NCBI GenBank assembly: GCA_963662155.1
Contig: OY759271.1
Span: 35,091,527-35,155,526 of the forward strand
Direction: 5' to 3'
Source: Lamellibrachia columna
Taxonomy: Eukaryota > Annelida > Polychaeta > Sabellida > Siboglinidae
DNA length: 64,000 nt
Shown here one piece after another: positions 13,001 through 28,000 of this stretch. Numbering within the stretch: position 1 is the stretch's first letter; every line of letters starts with the position of its first letter. The notes beneath the pieces were generated by a model, which ran no database searches, had not been told where the DNA came from, and worked only from the letters and a program-made list of their open reading frames with translations. The translations under genes and the position numbers were made by a program.

Positions 13001-16000
13001 GCATAGACATTGCATTGCATATCAAGGGAAAGTAACAAGTTATGCAGAGGAACGTACAGGTAGAATTAATTTAGTTAGTGTTTCTATTGTAAGAAATACT
13101 CACTGCACTGAGTGATTTAATGTGACACTTATTCAGAGTCATTATCACAAGTCATATAAGTTACACTGACAGGCTACTGAAGTTGGTGTTATCTGTGTCT
13201 GTCTGTCTGTCTGTCTTGGACACAATTATCAAAGAGAATGGAATCAACAAAAGCTGTCACCAGAACAGGAGAACCACACAAAGCAAGTAGCGTCCCATCA
13301 ATGTAATGTACCTTGAAAGGGGGCATTGTTAATGCAAATCTCAAAACAACCTTGCATTTTGATGACAGAACACAATGACAAGTAACGCTAAGAAAGCACT
13401 GATGACTAATGCTGCACAAAGCCAGTAGATTGATATCCACTAACCACACATCTTAGTAATGAAATAGTTCCTTTTCAAATAACCATATAAATACATCTTT
13501 TTCACAATCTGTATTTCACAGCCAATAAAAAATATACAAACAAGCATGTGATGACATCATGAAATCTAATATACTCACATATCTAGCACTTGTACAACTT
13601 CTTATTAGAGCAACATGGTGCATGTGGACGTGAAGTAATTATTAGCACATCATCTATGTATGACACAGAACAGATATTTGAACCATTGCCAGATCCATAT
13701 TCTCCACACTATCTCCCTCCCCAAAACTCACACTTGTATGACTCATGGTGGTTCTGGCAACTCAATTCAGGACCTGCATCCACCAAATGGTCTGTAATGA
13801 AACATGACATTTGTCTAACCTGCCACTCAGATCAGGTGAATTTCATAATGAATAAATTACAGTAAGCTTTGATGTGGGCTGACCCCAACCCTCCACAAGA
13901 TATGAAGCATCCTATGAACCCTAACCTCGCATGCCCTATGAACTCTGACCTCTCATGACCTGCATTTAATTCTCATAGCCACAATGCACCTTAATTTAAT
14001 GTGACCAAAAGTTTCACGTTAGTAATTCTGATGACTCATAAGGCTGTAATATAAATTTAAGTGAACATTTATAGCAAACATGACAACAAATCTGGAACAT
14101 CAAAGCCATTATCGCAATAACCTTTGTATTATTATTAGGATAATAATTTGTGTAAACAAATTAGGCTACATCATGGTAATTATTACAGAAGAATAGCAAA
14201 GTTGTAACTAAGAAAGGCATTAAATATATGATTATTTATTGAAAATGTGTTTGTTAGAATTCCTCAATTTGCATAATTATGGTAATATTTAATTAATACT
14301 AATGATCAAACCTGAAAGAATCGCCATTCCAAAATCACTAATCTGGGATAAATTAAAAAATAAGTTCTTTCAAATTTTCATTATTTACTGTCTTGTTAAT
14401 GTCAATAATGTTGATGTTTGTTATCGTTAGTTTTTGCTGACACACTGTACAACCATCATATCTTTAACCATGTTAAATTATTCATTCATCAAGACAGAAG
14501 GTGATATTCTGCCGGGACACATACAAATTATTCAATGTATGGGGTCCATCATTTGTCCCTGGCTGCTACCCACACAATGACATTCTCCATCAAATGACTA
14601 ATGATTGCTGCCTGGATTAATCTATATTCTGGTGAAATCTGGTGTGATTTAGAAGGTAAAACAGATAATTTTAATATAGTAGCAGTGAAAACAGATTCAC
14701 TTAAGGAGTCAAGCTTTATAAATGCTTGGTGTTCCACAAGAAATACATTCAACTCCCAAAGGCACTGATATTGATAAGGAATAGTTCTACAAAGTTCAGC
14801 AATAAATCAAGTACAACTGCAGAATGTGCATGTTCATGCATACATGCTATAAATGGAAACAGAATGTTCATGCATACATGCCATAGATGGAAACAGAATT
14901 TGAAAAGTGACATTAATAATGGATGGTAGATGAACTTTAAGTGTGTGAAAAGTGACATGGATAGATGAATGTTAAGTGTGAAAAACTAACATTAATAATG
15001 GATGGTAGATGAACTTCAAGTATTTGGAAAGTGACATTGATGATTGACAGGAAGATGGACTTTAAGTACCTGGTCCACCCTTCAGTTTCTGAGCCTTCCA
15101 AGTATTCCTGCTGCACTGATGACCTTTGCTTGAAACACTGGTTTATTCCCAGACATTAGCTGCCATCTGCTTTCACTTATGTGATGTTGGTTTTTACACC
15201 AGTCTAGAACAGGCCTGGTCTAGGATATAAATCACCAGGGAAGAGGCTGAGAGAGACACCGGAATCACTGCAGCCCATCGACCCACATACTAACTTTGTA
15301 GACCCAAATGTCCATAACAGACAGATTTTGCAATATTTCTTCCAAATGATGCTTTCTCGGATTTCTGTTTTATATCTTGGGCTGAATACACACATGTTGG
15401 GAGGCGGGACTCTGCCTGAACAGGGTTACAGGGCTATCCCAAAACAAAAACTAGATGAGGTTAACATAGTATTTGGAAGAAGACCAAACACAAGCTCTAG
15501 ATAGCACAGGAAATGGAAGCCATAATTTTTTTGGTCTCCATATGGTTTGCACATGTCAGAGGCTCAGAGTTGTAAATTTTGTTTTTAAATCCATCACAGT
15601 TCAGTAGTACTGTACCTAGGGTCCACGTCCCACTGTTGCAAATGGGCTGACATTTTCCTTGATTATATGATCCAAATATAACAATTACAGTTCCATTTTT
15701 TACACTTTATTCTGCTGGTTCTAGAGCTGACCAATGACCTTTTGTCACAATGGTCCATTTTCCACAGGAGAGGTCCACATTCAACTCTGGTAAATGAACC
15801 CCCTGATTCATAAACAACAGGGGGTCCATGTACAATGAAGTATAATACCACACTGCCCTTTTGTTCATGAAAGGCCATGTGTCACATTATAACCACAACT
15901 TGATGTATCATCATTATTGATACTAGTCATTAGTAAGGAATTCATATCACGGGGAAAGCTCTAGTGAGGTGACTATTATTTAGATGAATGAGAACATATT

Positions 16001-19000
16001 CATGATATCAAGAAAGGTGATTGTTGCACCCCTGGTGCACTATATGGACTGGTTTGTATGTATATTAATGCCACATACCTGACAAGCCAAATACTTTTCC
16101 ACTCATTAGTTCCTGCCAATGTCCAATGCATGAACCTGTGTGAGCACATTCATTGTACCACCAGATTGAAAGCTTTATAATTATATTCAATACTAATATT
16201 CAATAATAACTAAAGTATAATACTATACTTTAGTTACAATAAAATTTTAAATGAAGTTTTTGGTATTACAGTTTTGTGTATGAGATCTATAAAATAAATA
16301 AACTAACACTCACTTCAAATGCCAACGATAAGGGATTGTAGAAATGTAAGTTGCCTCTCTAGCTGAGAGAATAGACCTGGATGATAGTTTCAACAATAAA
16401 ATAATTCTGAATTTAACACATCACTACAAACAAATAATTTTAGAGTGAAACAAAATTCATGGTTTGGTGGCTATGCACCTAAGGTATAATAAAATCTAAC
16501 CACATGCAACTAAAATAAAATATAATTTTTCAAAAAGGTTTTTCTAGTAAACCACTGGCATGATATTCTTAATTATAGTTACAAATGGTTATGTTTGAGT
16601 AACTCTCATTGGTGCATAGGCTTAACGGGTATCTGGTTTAACTATCCATGATTCACTTCAGAATTATTTGTTAACAATGCCTCACATTTTTTTATTCATC
16701 AGTGATAACTGCATTAATAATTACTTCATATTACAACTAATATATAAGTGATATAATTACTATTAAATATGATTTTGATAACTACTTTGATAACTACATA
16801 ACCTGCTTAGATTTATTGTAATTCCCATAAACTGTTTTAACACTATTATATTAATATGTATCAGTTTTACTTTCTCATCTAACATATTCATTGTAAACAC
16901 TACTCAACTCATTGCAATTTCCGACTAAATTATCAACAAAAACCTAAGTGAAGTGAAATATGTTGTCACTGTCATGCTTACGGCCACTCCACGCTAACAA
17001 TACTACCCAGTGTTCTATTGTGTCACAACTCCTCTGGGGACACAAGGCAACAACAGGACAACATGTGGGACAAAATGTGCATCATCAATCATGCCCGCAC
17101 TTTTTCCACAATTTCATAACAGCCCAGTGATCCAAAGTGTCAACATGAGTCAGTACACAACCCTTAAGTGTCGACATGAGTCAGTACACAACCCTTATGG
17201 GACCCGAACTTGGTCATGTGGAAAGGCTTGTTATTATGATGGTGAAAGCCAGCATGGGATTCCTGGGGGATAGGCCATTCCTGGTGAAAGGAGAGCTTAT
17301 GTAAGCATGCAACAAAGGCTGCTGACAATGAATGTGCTTGTGACACAGTTTTCGGTAGTGGCATTTCACATTTCTATGCATATTTAAGTTTGGGGTTCAA
17401 AGACATGTCAACACAGTAGATGAAAAGGCTACTTGACACCAGGGGTGTGTCCAATAACACACAATCAAAATAATTTACAATTACTTTCATTTCAATTACA
17501 CTAAACAAATTTTAAATCAATTACAATGACACCATTTCAATTACAGATGCCATATGTAGAATCACTGTTTATTCTAAAAGTTTGTTCAGTATTTGTTACT
17601 GATCTGGAATGTGTTTTGCTGAATTAGGATATTTTGTGAGCAAAGAAGTGTATTGACAGCATTTGAATAGGTTTATGTAAAGTTTGGGATTTGAAAATAT
17701 ACTGTAATTAATCATAACTGACTGGACACATTGCAATTCAAGTGTTTATGGAGGATCCTGAAAGTTATATGGTCGTATGTTGTGTCAAATAAAGATATCC
17801 TGAATAAAGCAAGTTAAAGAAGATCAGCACAGAAGTAAAGATCAGAAGATGGAAGTGGACAGGACATAATAATTATACTCCGGAGGCAAGAAGAGACAGA
17901 CACCAGAAGGGAAATGGAAAGTGAGTCCCAAATAAATCTGGTGAAAAACCATACAAAAACAAAGACAAGATGGGATGGAAAACATGGACTAAAATGTTCA
18001 GGTGGCTAAAGACAGAACAAGTTGTGGAAGGAGAACTGCAGCCTTATGGGCCATGGGTAGACGATAGGTAGGTAAAAGGTAATCTTAAATTATTGATGTA
18101 ATTGCTGAAATTATATTCATGAAATAAATTAATTACGATTACGGCATAATTTAAAATCCAGAATCAATTACAAATATGTACAGTGTTTTAATCAATTTAA
18201 TTAAGTATAATTACAACATTAATACGTAATTGTTTGCCACTGTACTCGTCAATTCCTACATCTGAAATAACCCAAGTTTCTTCCATACCCACCACATCCT
18301 CACTTTGAAAAGAATCCGAGCAAAACCATTAATAAGTCACATCGAAGTAAAATGTTGCGGAGAAAACGACACCAGGCGAGCTGAAACTACATCTGAAATG
18401 TCACAGGGAAAACAACCACTAAGCGGGCTGTATTACATAAAAAGGTAAATAAAAAATTCCACAGAGTGGCTGCGGTCCAATACAAGCTCTAGTAATGCCT
18501 GTAGCAGTCCTGGATCAATTACTTACTGTAAGTTTCCATGTAGAATATGCCCTCAAGCATAATACGCACCCTAACTTTTTTTTTTGCTCAAATCTGTCAG
18601 AATTTCTATATTTAATACCACGTACATTATAAAACGCACCCCAACTTTTTAGCATCAACCCCCGATTTCCCCACTTCTGATAGTTTGGTTGAAGCACAGT
18701 TTACAGTGTCACTTATACAGTTACATCATCGCCGTCAGCTCATCCACAGGACGATATCGCCTCGTAAGAGTTGTAAACCAGGCTTAGCTTGCATTGTAGC
18801 TTGATTACTGTGCAACAGTTAACTCTCTGCTTGCTAGAACTTGCTTTGTCCTCATTTTCAAATAAACCTTCATTTAATTTGTCTAAGCTTAAAAGTGATT
18901 TTTTTCTTGTCCCTAGATATATTGTGCAATTTCAAATGCATATTTGGTCTGACATTTTTTAGCCTTGTTACCAAACACCTGCACTTTAAGTAAAAATTAA

Positions 19001-22000
19001 GGAAAAAATTTTATACAAGGAAAATTACAGTATTTCAAGAATATTGCATCACATAACACTCCTCCTTGAAATTACACCTGCTAAAACCATTTTGGTTTCA
19101 GGTTAAAGTAGCATACAGTGCATGTTTGTAACTTGTACAGATATATATGTGAATGTAACAATAGAAGTACATTAGTCATGTTGTACATGAAACATAATAA
19201 GTAATGTTGAACAATGTTGAAGAGGTGACATATGACACATACTAAGGTTACCCATCCCACGCAAACTGTCAAACAAAGAACTAAGTGTCCATATGCTTCA
19301 TCTCATGTTTCACAACTCATCAACCGACAATCTAATGGCATTCTATTCAAACCAACCAGTATTTAAAAGTAAAAACCTCAAGTTGACCCAGAAGATGAAA
19401 AACAAGCAAAAACCATGTCATATATTAATTAGTACAAGAAAAGTTAAATAATTAGGACAGGTAAACTAACTGTCGCAAATTTTATTTTTATAACTTAATT
19501 AATAATTCTAATTTAATGCTTTTAACTGTGAATGTGAACTGACTATTGTACTATGTGTGTGACTGACAATCTCTGTTAATAACTGCTGTGGTTATAGCCT
19601 TCTTATCCGGTGTCTCATAATATTGGCAGTAAGAACCAATAACTTGGGAGACTAATATACAGGGACCGATTTGTAAGATGCCTCTCAGACATTGCGCTGT
19701 CTGTATTTTTTGTTCTTGAAATAACTACCGGGTATATTAGTATCACTAAATAATACACAAGTCTATCACACAAGCACCACTCCTCCAAGATCTCAGGGCA
19801 GATTACTGACCCCAAAAGTGCACAATCACCACTGTGTGAAGGGGGTCTACTGTGTGTTGGGGGGTCTACTGTGTGTTGGGGGGTCTACTGGGTGTTGGGG
19901 GCATCTACTTTTTCACATTAAAGCAATTTCTTCATATTTGAAGATTATATGCTCGGTTTATTTAAGAGTCCACAAAAGATCTGAACCATTTCCATGTGTC
20001 TGACCTTTACTTCCCCTGACACCAGGAAGAAGGGAACAATGGCTTCTAGTGTCTCTTCCAAAAGATACAGGTTTAGTGGAAGTGCAAGAAATTCCCCAAA
20101 TTTCTAAATGGCAGCAAGTGGTTTAAAACCCTGTCCTATTGATTGACAGTCTTGACACTCACAACCACCACATCCCATCATTATTTATAATATTTGTAAT
20201 AGTATCCATAATATGGTATCCGTAATATAGTATCCGTAACATAGTACCCAACAGTATTTATAATATATATAATATGGTATCCTTAACATAGTATCCAATA
20301 GTATTTATAATACAGTTTTTTTATAATGTAGTATTAATTTTATAATGTAGTATTAATTTTATAATGTAGTATTAATTTTATAATGTAGTATTAATTTTAC
20401 AATGTAGTATTAATTTTATAATGTAGTATTAATTTTATAATGTAGTATTAATTTTATAATGTAGTATTAATTTTATAATGTAGTATTAATTTTATAATGT
20501 AGTATTAATTTTATAATGTAGTATTAATTTTATAATGTAGTATTTATAATAAGGCCTACAGTATTACAGCGACAATATCCATACACATAACCAACCTATT
20601 CAAAATTTTCATCTGACATCCTATACATAAAATAAATAAAACTATCAGATAAAAACCCTTTCAGCAACATTAAAGATACTAGTTTTTTAGTTGTATGTAC
20701 CACACACAGCACATGCGCACAGTCCACCACAAATTCATGCATTAGCCCAAGATTGGGCTGTTTGGAGTGTAACCACTTGAGACTTGAGAAGGTTCCTGGT
20801 TTTAATTCAGAAGTAAACGTTGGGTGTGCCCTCCCTCCTATGACAGTTGACGTCACAGCAGTGAAAAATCTAAACCAAAAGGCACTAGATCCGTTTCTGA
20901 ATGTCAAGTTATCTGTCATGACATGGTAATAGCAGAAATCAAAGTGGCTGACATTTCACTTAAAACACCATCTTTCCTCATTTTGTGTTGTATTATAAAA
21001 CCTGCATGTAAGTCCTGGCATGTACAGGCATACCCCATAACTATGGTCATTTCACCCCAGATGCATCACCTTCAGTATGTAGACAACAACTACAGGATTT
21101 CAACAATCTTCTAACTGGGCACTGTCTGTGGACTGTTATCTCACACACTTGGAGTTGTGAACACAGACCAACAAGTGAGGACATCACTGATCTCCCAATG
21201 ACCTACTCACCCCTGGCATGTTGGCCACATGGGCAGTATAATAAATCCACCTGTGGACTCTACTCCCAGCTCTGGTCAAGATGTCCTTGGCCAGACAGAA
21301 CTGTGTGACTTCTGGCCACAACAACCGGACCTGGTGAGAACTACAGACACCTGTGGTGGAGTGCCAACTGTTGGCAGTGAACCAGACCAGAACAATGGAG
21401 CAGTGACTTCATAACAGCCACTCATGCCAGACTATTCAAATGAGCATGACCCATGAGGGGGACCTTGCCACTAGGCAGAACAAAGAGGCTAGGGTGGAGA
21501 TGATACCATCGCCTCCCAGAGGGTGTTGGTGCATATGCTACCATAATTACTCTAATAGAACCTTGTGTGTTTCATATCAACAACAGTGCTATAGAAATAA
21601 AGCTGTTCATCAGGTGAAAAGTCACTAGATGCTGTGAGAAGTGTAGGCAGTGTCTTCCAGTAGTCAAGTCTACTCAGCTGTATAAATGACTATCTGGCTA
21701 TAATCGCAATATCAACTCTGAATGAACTGCCTTTATGGAGTAATTGCAATGGGTGTAGTGTCAGATTGGCATTGAAGTATGTATGGTACTAAGAACTGTC
21801 AGTGTGCTGCAATACAAATGACTAATGTGCTCACTCTTTAGAATATTATGAAGAAAGCATTTGTGACAGTAGTATATGTAAATGTAACAACCACTTGATC
21901 AACGGTATGTAAGTGTTGATAAAATTGGTGTATCACTGTAATTTCTTCTCTTCTACCAGCAGAACATGTCCCCCCCAAACCTATTTTAATAATGGGACCT

Positions 22001-25000
22001 GGTGAACATGGTGAATTAGGGTTTATCATTGAATGCACTTAGCATAGATGGAAACTACAACTTGTATATTTAGGTTTACTTGAATATACTTGTGCACAAT
22101 GTTCATTTCAACTTAGCCATGGGTTTGCTGACAGGACTTGACTTAGAATGATTTTGTGAACTCTCGAGAATTTGTTGCAGTGAAAAACATTGTTTTTGGC
22201 AGGGGAAATGTGCATATCAGACGACTAACACCTGTAGTTGCTTAATTTCCGGCACTGTTTAGCAGTGACATGGAAATCCCCCGCAGTAATACAAAAACAT
22301 TTTGTTTTGTGAAAGCAGACCTTCGTGGAAATCAAACAGTTGGTTTTTACAAACATTTAAAAAAAAATTATAATGATAGAATAAATGTATTAATATTTGT
22401 GATCTTCAGAAAATCCCATTCACAAGTTTGTACCCAGCACTAAATTGCATTTTCGTTGCTGCTTGTGGCAAAAATAGTTGTCTGCCTCCAAACTGCTCTA
22501 GGCATTAATAGCGCCCGAGAGATGCTACCGTAAATACTCTCATATAAAAAGCCAGGTTTTTTATTAACCATTACACGCTGACACCCAATATTGAACTTCA
22601 CAAGTAAATTTATAGCAGACTAAGATATCACAACGACATAACTAAATTGGACATTTTAATTACTTCAGTGCATATAGGTCAAATTTACAAATAAATAAAG
22701 CATACTTAAAACTAATTAATAAACTAAATCTAAATTTAGACATCCTCTCACCATGAACACATCTCTTATATCAACAAGTGGCTACACTGTGCACACTGTT
22801 CTTACTGCAGACACAGGTGTGAACAGATTACCTTAATTATTAACACATTAATGATATGGTGTGTGTCCCTTTTCTATTCTACCTATGGATATTAATATTA
22901 TTATTATTACTGATGCATATGTATGTAGTTTATCTTTATCATAAATGACAAATAAATTGAGTGCGCATGATAGCGAATACTTGCTTATTTCCCCACAGAC
23001 TATGTGAGCAGACCAGTAAGCTGGGGGCAGTGGAGGACAAAGGGTTAACTGTCTGTCTGGCTGACAGATGTTAAATACCACAGCTCATGTTGCTATGTAA
23101 TACAAGGATCTCCACTGCCCTCAATTAACACTACCAAGGGTTAAAGCAACATCTACATAACAAGTCTATAATAATGTCTAATGTCTGGAATACAATGCTA
23201 AACTTTCATTGTGAGTTGTGTGTTTATTCAACTAAAACTGGATTAGTCTTGCACAGTGTACACTGGTCCGCGACTCAACAAAACTAGAGTGGTGTGTTGA
23301 TTTGGCCAGCGCAACCTTTGTTGAACCAATTCGAGAATTTAATCGCTGTAACAATTGTTATGTAATGTGTGCTGACTTAGTCATACAAATGTGCGACTTG
23401 CAACACAGGTTTAGCACTGTACTTAAGATAACCAGCCTTAGACAACTGACTTCAAAACAGAGTCATTATGATATTAACATTAAAGTTAACAGTAGAGAAA
23501 TTCCAACAGTCATATCTTTCTCACTTATAAACAAATATAAACTCAAATAAACAAATATAAACTCAACATTTAGGCATCGTGTATATTGACCATTTTTAAT
23601 TGTTTCATATTAATTGTTGCTGCACAAACTGTAGATTTGGCGATTTTAGAACACTGTCAATGTTCTTGGCATTATGAAGGGATGAATAATTTTATTGCAC
23701 AGATTCTCACAATGTAGTCGGGTACATAAACACATGCAATTCAACAAATCACCCCATACAACAAGGGTAACAAGAATAACTATTTGTTAGTTGCTAATCC
23801 TTCCTTTTGTACCAAATCTGGAATGACTGCTGGGTGATAGAGCCTACCCGAAATAACCCTGTGCATAATATAACACTAATATAAAAGTGAAATCACATGA
23901 GATTGTTGATGGAAGTACAACATATGATTCAAGCGAATCTTTTGCTGTGCACTGAAACAATCACGTATCTATGCTAATGCATGTTCAATCGCATTCAAAG
24001 TTATTCAAATGTCAAATCAGTCAAATCAGAAAGCGTTATTACTGGTACGAGGTATTCTTTACTAAAACAGTAATTATTTAACTATCTGTGCCGTGGATAC
24101 GTCATTGTTCCGACTCTCTAATTTAAAGTACAAAATTATGTGTTGTACATCCATCGACATTCAACCCTGTGATGCATTGTGTTTATATGCACCAGTCTAG
24201 CGATCAAAAACAAGCTATGCATTGCGTTTATACACGCCAGTCTAGCGATCAAAATCAAGCTATTCCAGGTACTGACTATGATGCTTCGGTGGGAAGGTTT
24301 AAGATGAACTGTCTACACACAGGGCAGGTACTCCAGCTTATCAATCCTAACAAACAAGGAACTCTGGCAGCTATGCCTGAACCATCCAGGTCAGATATGA
24401 AGGACCATCTCTATGCTGCCTAGAATTTCCTGGCTCCAGCTGCCGTACTGTAGTTGGAGTTCCTAGAAACTACCAGCAAAGACCAGCTAAACTGGCTTGT
24501 AGGCATAGGATGATAATCCCAAGATAGAGTGCAACTTCACTAACATGGTGCATGAGGCGTTTTTCTTAACAGGAAATCGCCCAGTCTGTTGCTATTCTGG
24601 GACAGGGTTTTATGCTCCATTTGAGAGTGCTGGTATTATGAATACCGGCTAACAAACTGTATATAGCATTCAACACACCACAGAAGTCATATTTATGAAC
24701 CCGGAACTGTAAAAAGGTGCCCAAGTTGATGGCTCCATCAAGGCAACCATTCATTCAATGTTGGGTAAAATCTATTTTCTGGAAAAATAAAGTAATACGC
24801 ACTGGAGCACACCATGAATACTAATAAGTACAACAATAAATTAGAACACAGTTGATCAATGGCATCCATGATTGTGATGTCTACTTCCAGTTGGACTGCA
24901 CCAAGTGCAAACAAGGTGTGCACACAAGTAAATGACTCGTATTCACGGTAATATAATATGAGCAGACTCGAACACAGTGCTCATTTGAAGGGGTCCATTG

Positions 25001-28000
25001 TAATGGGCATGGTAAGCTGGTGGGGAAGTGAGGTTGCACCCCTTTCTCCCCTCTAGAATCTTGTCTTCTGTGCTAGGACAGAATGCCTCTTCCCAATGAG
25101 GAACAACTGAAGGTGATAGCTTTGTCTTAGGTATCACTTGTTTTGTTGAACAAAACAAGTGATACCTAAGACAAAGTTTTTGTGCAGTTTTGCTTAGTGC
25201 TCAGATCCATTGGTCAGTAAAGACAGGGAAACTGCTACACTTGTGTTTGTTTTATTGTTTCTAATTAAGCTTTATGTTATGCAGCTTCCAATGGATGTCA
25301 TTTGAAAACTCCTGTAACTCTGTTGACACAAGCAGCAGGCATGCCATTGACACACAGTTGGCTATATCATAGGCTGAATTCTCTTGCAGCTGAATTGTCA
25401 TGTTGAAGTCGTGCATTTTGCATGCAGGTTCAGTGTTAAAGCATGCACACAGATTCTGCACAACTAACAACACACAGATAAACTACCGAAGCCAAAACTA
25501 GTGACAACTATTTATAACAGAGAATGTGTATGCACAAGCAATCTTATCTAACAAACCACGTAATGTTTCTAAAACCAAACAAGCAAACATGCAACCATGG
25601 TAAGACAAATGCATATCATGCAAGCCAGTATAAACAGCACAGAGCAAGCCAAAACCAACAATTGCTACTACTAATTAGCATCTTCCTTGAACTCCACAAG
25701 CAGATGATGACCCACATAAAAATCACACAGCAACAAAAACACAAACCATCCATGCATGACCGACTAGAAGCGCGACGGGTGCTGTGCATGTGATTGCCAT
25801 GGTTACTCACTTTCAATGACAAGTCCCCGTTGGACAACATTGACACGGTGGCCCGCCTCTCGTCGAGCGCCCTCTCGAGATCACGGATCTTGTCGGCCTG
25901 GGCGTCGATCTGGTCCTTGAGCACACTCACTTGCAGCGTGAGGTGTTCCTTCTCGCTCTCCAGCCGATCTGCCTGACTCTCCGAACCACTCGACCGCGGC
26001 ATGCTACTGGTGCTAGTGTTGCCGTAATAACAGGCACCGCTCTTTGGGCAGAAACAACATGTCCATGCTGTAGTTTTGTAAAATAATTTTTTTTACTGTA
26101 GACCATTTTGTTAAAATCACACCTTGAGTTTCTTTAATTGTTAGTTTTGAAACAATTTTGAGCTGTAGTTTTGTGAACATCACATTTCATGTCTTTATCA
26201 AAATGAAGACCAGTTTTGTGAAATGACACCTTGAATTTCTTAATTAATTTGAAAATTTAGAATCAATCTAGTTATTCCAATTTTTCCTCAGCCGGTCAAC
26301 TGTGATGGTTTCTAAAATTACAATTCAACATTCATAATATTCTTGGTACAAAACGTAAACAGCACTTTAATACCAAGAATTATGAAAATCATCAAAAGAA
26401 TTATATTGTGTATTGGTTTCAAACATGAATTTGTATTTGTCCAAAATGTGGACGAATACAAATTACAACAAACACATTTGATGAAGGGGTGTTTCATAAT
26501 GCATCGTGCGAATGCTGCAAATAAGGTAATAAATAACATATCTGAACATAGATATACTTCCTAGCAAGGTAAATGCACCCCGTACTGGCAAGTGGTGTTT
26601 TATGAAGAAAAGAGAACTGTTAACCAAAGTGTAAATAAGTAAGGCAACTAAAATGGTTTGTTTACATCAGATGTGTGATATGATACTGACTAAACTATAG
26701 ACATCTGAGACACTAAATTTCAATTTCTTGACATGGCGCTGAGAGAAGCCCTTAAAACAGTTTCTAAGTCTACAATACATTCAGAATTGATAACATATTT
26801 TATTCTAACTGGTAGACTTTCTGACCAGAACCTCATTAACTGTGCAGGTGGAGGTGGACACAGTCGAATGCCTTACATGAGTTTGTGCAAGAGGTTGGTT
26901 TTATGAAGATTAGCCGTGTTTTTCACTGTGAGTGGCTTCAGGGCCAGGAATAAGTGTCTTCCGTGCCAGCCAGTGATAGGAGTGTTGTAACTAGAAGTGA
27001 TGGAGTGTGGAGAGAGAGGCTGGTAACAAGATGAAACCCAGATGCAGGCGGAGGCAGTCTTGGTAGCTTTCCTGACACCATCAGGCGTCGTACTGGGATG
27101 GAAAAACTTATTAAACTTCCTGGGTGACAAATGCACCCTTTACAGTAGCAAAAAATATTTTTTAAATATTGTGCCTACCAACATTTCTAATTAGATCCCA
27201 TGAAAGTGACAATTATTGTCTTAATGGGAGTCTCCATGACGTTATGATTTTTGTATTATATTTATTTGTACAAGTACTCTGTATGTCTAAATAAACACAT
27301 CTGAGATATTTAATTTATGGAATATTTCTAGGCTAGACACTAGACTTGTGTATTAAAATAACTCTAGGGTGTGTTTTGGCATTTTGCAAAATGTCAACAA
27401 TTTTGGCATAGTTTCATAAACAACAACTCCAACTGAACACAACATTATGTATCCTGCACTACCTACATAATTATGTGTTTTGCACTACCTACATAATTAT
27501 GCATGTATGTACATACATATGTAGGTAATCCGTAATTTTGGCAACCGTCATTTTGGCAACAGACACTTTGGCCACATACAATTGGATACCAGACAGTGTG
27601 GCAATAGGTTATTTTGGCAATAGGACATTTTGTATGTATGTAGCTGGTTGGTCGGGAAGTCATTTACTGATAAATGTAATAAAACCTGCCCAGGATGAGA
27701 ATACTTGACCTCAATAGCAAGCACTTGTTATGGACACTCCTCTCTGTCACTATTTCTCAAGTTTAGCTCCTCAAGTGTATTTCACACTGCAGTTTTCATA
27801 CTGGATGTGTCCTTTTATTTCAATGTCACCATTTTTCAAAATCAGTTATATTTTAACTTTGATCTTTGCCATTCAGGTTCTTGTAGCAGGCTAGACCAAA
27901 AAAGATGCATCACTCATGATTTTAACAAAATCCAGCACCTGTTTAACCTTTGACCTATGGCATCAAGTATCATCTTGCTGCTAACATGACATTTCACATA

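Larger units (their letters stand above)
9134..25810 (-). other. liprin-beta intron 3 (about 16.7 kb)
   Basis: The largest intron seen. It holds a perfect 57-bp palindrome (25120..25176), a 45-bp tandem duplication (24172..24261), SINE sequences (12690..12975, 19998..20170, 21655..21760), a 19-bp AT-rich minisatellite (20321..20543), a 19-bp G-rich repeat (19841..19900), a transposon-end-like direct repeat pair (18564..18650), an AATTACA-rich block (17450..18235), a 31-bp duplication (17135..17196), a small inverted repeat (16208..16235), short degenerate repeats (14826..15060) and a (GTCT)n run (13196..13217). No further liprin exon was found, and none is required by phase. Confidence 0.72.

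Noticed and set aside
17450..18235. Possible second hAT element with CAGGGG / CAGTGG ends
   Set aside because: The flanks (CTTGACAC and TACTCGTC) do not form an 8-bp duplication and the ends match each other poorly; kept only as a tentative repeat.
23302..23550. 82-codon plus-strand frame
   Set aside because: No motif, no splice context and composition typical of AT-rich intron.
24943..25158. 71-codon minus-strand frame overlapping the 57-bp palindrome
   Set aside because: No recognised homology, and it runs through the palindrome; likely chance.
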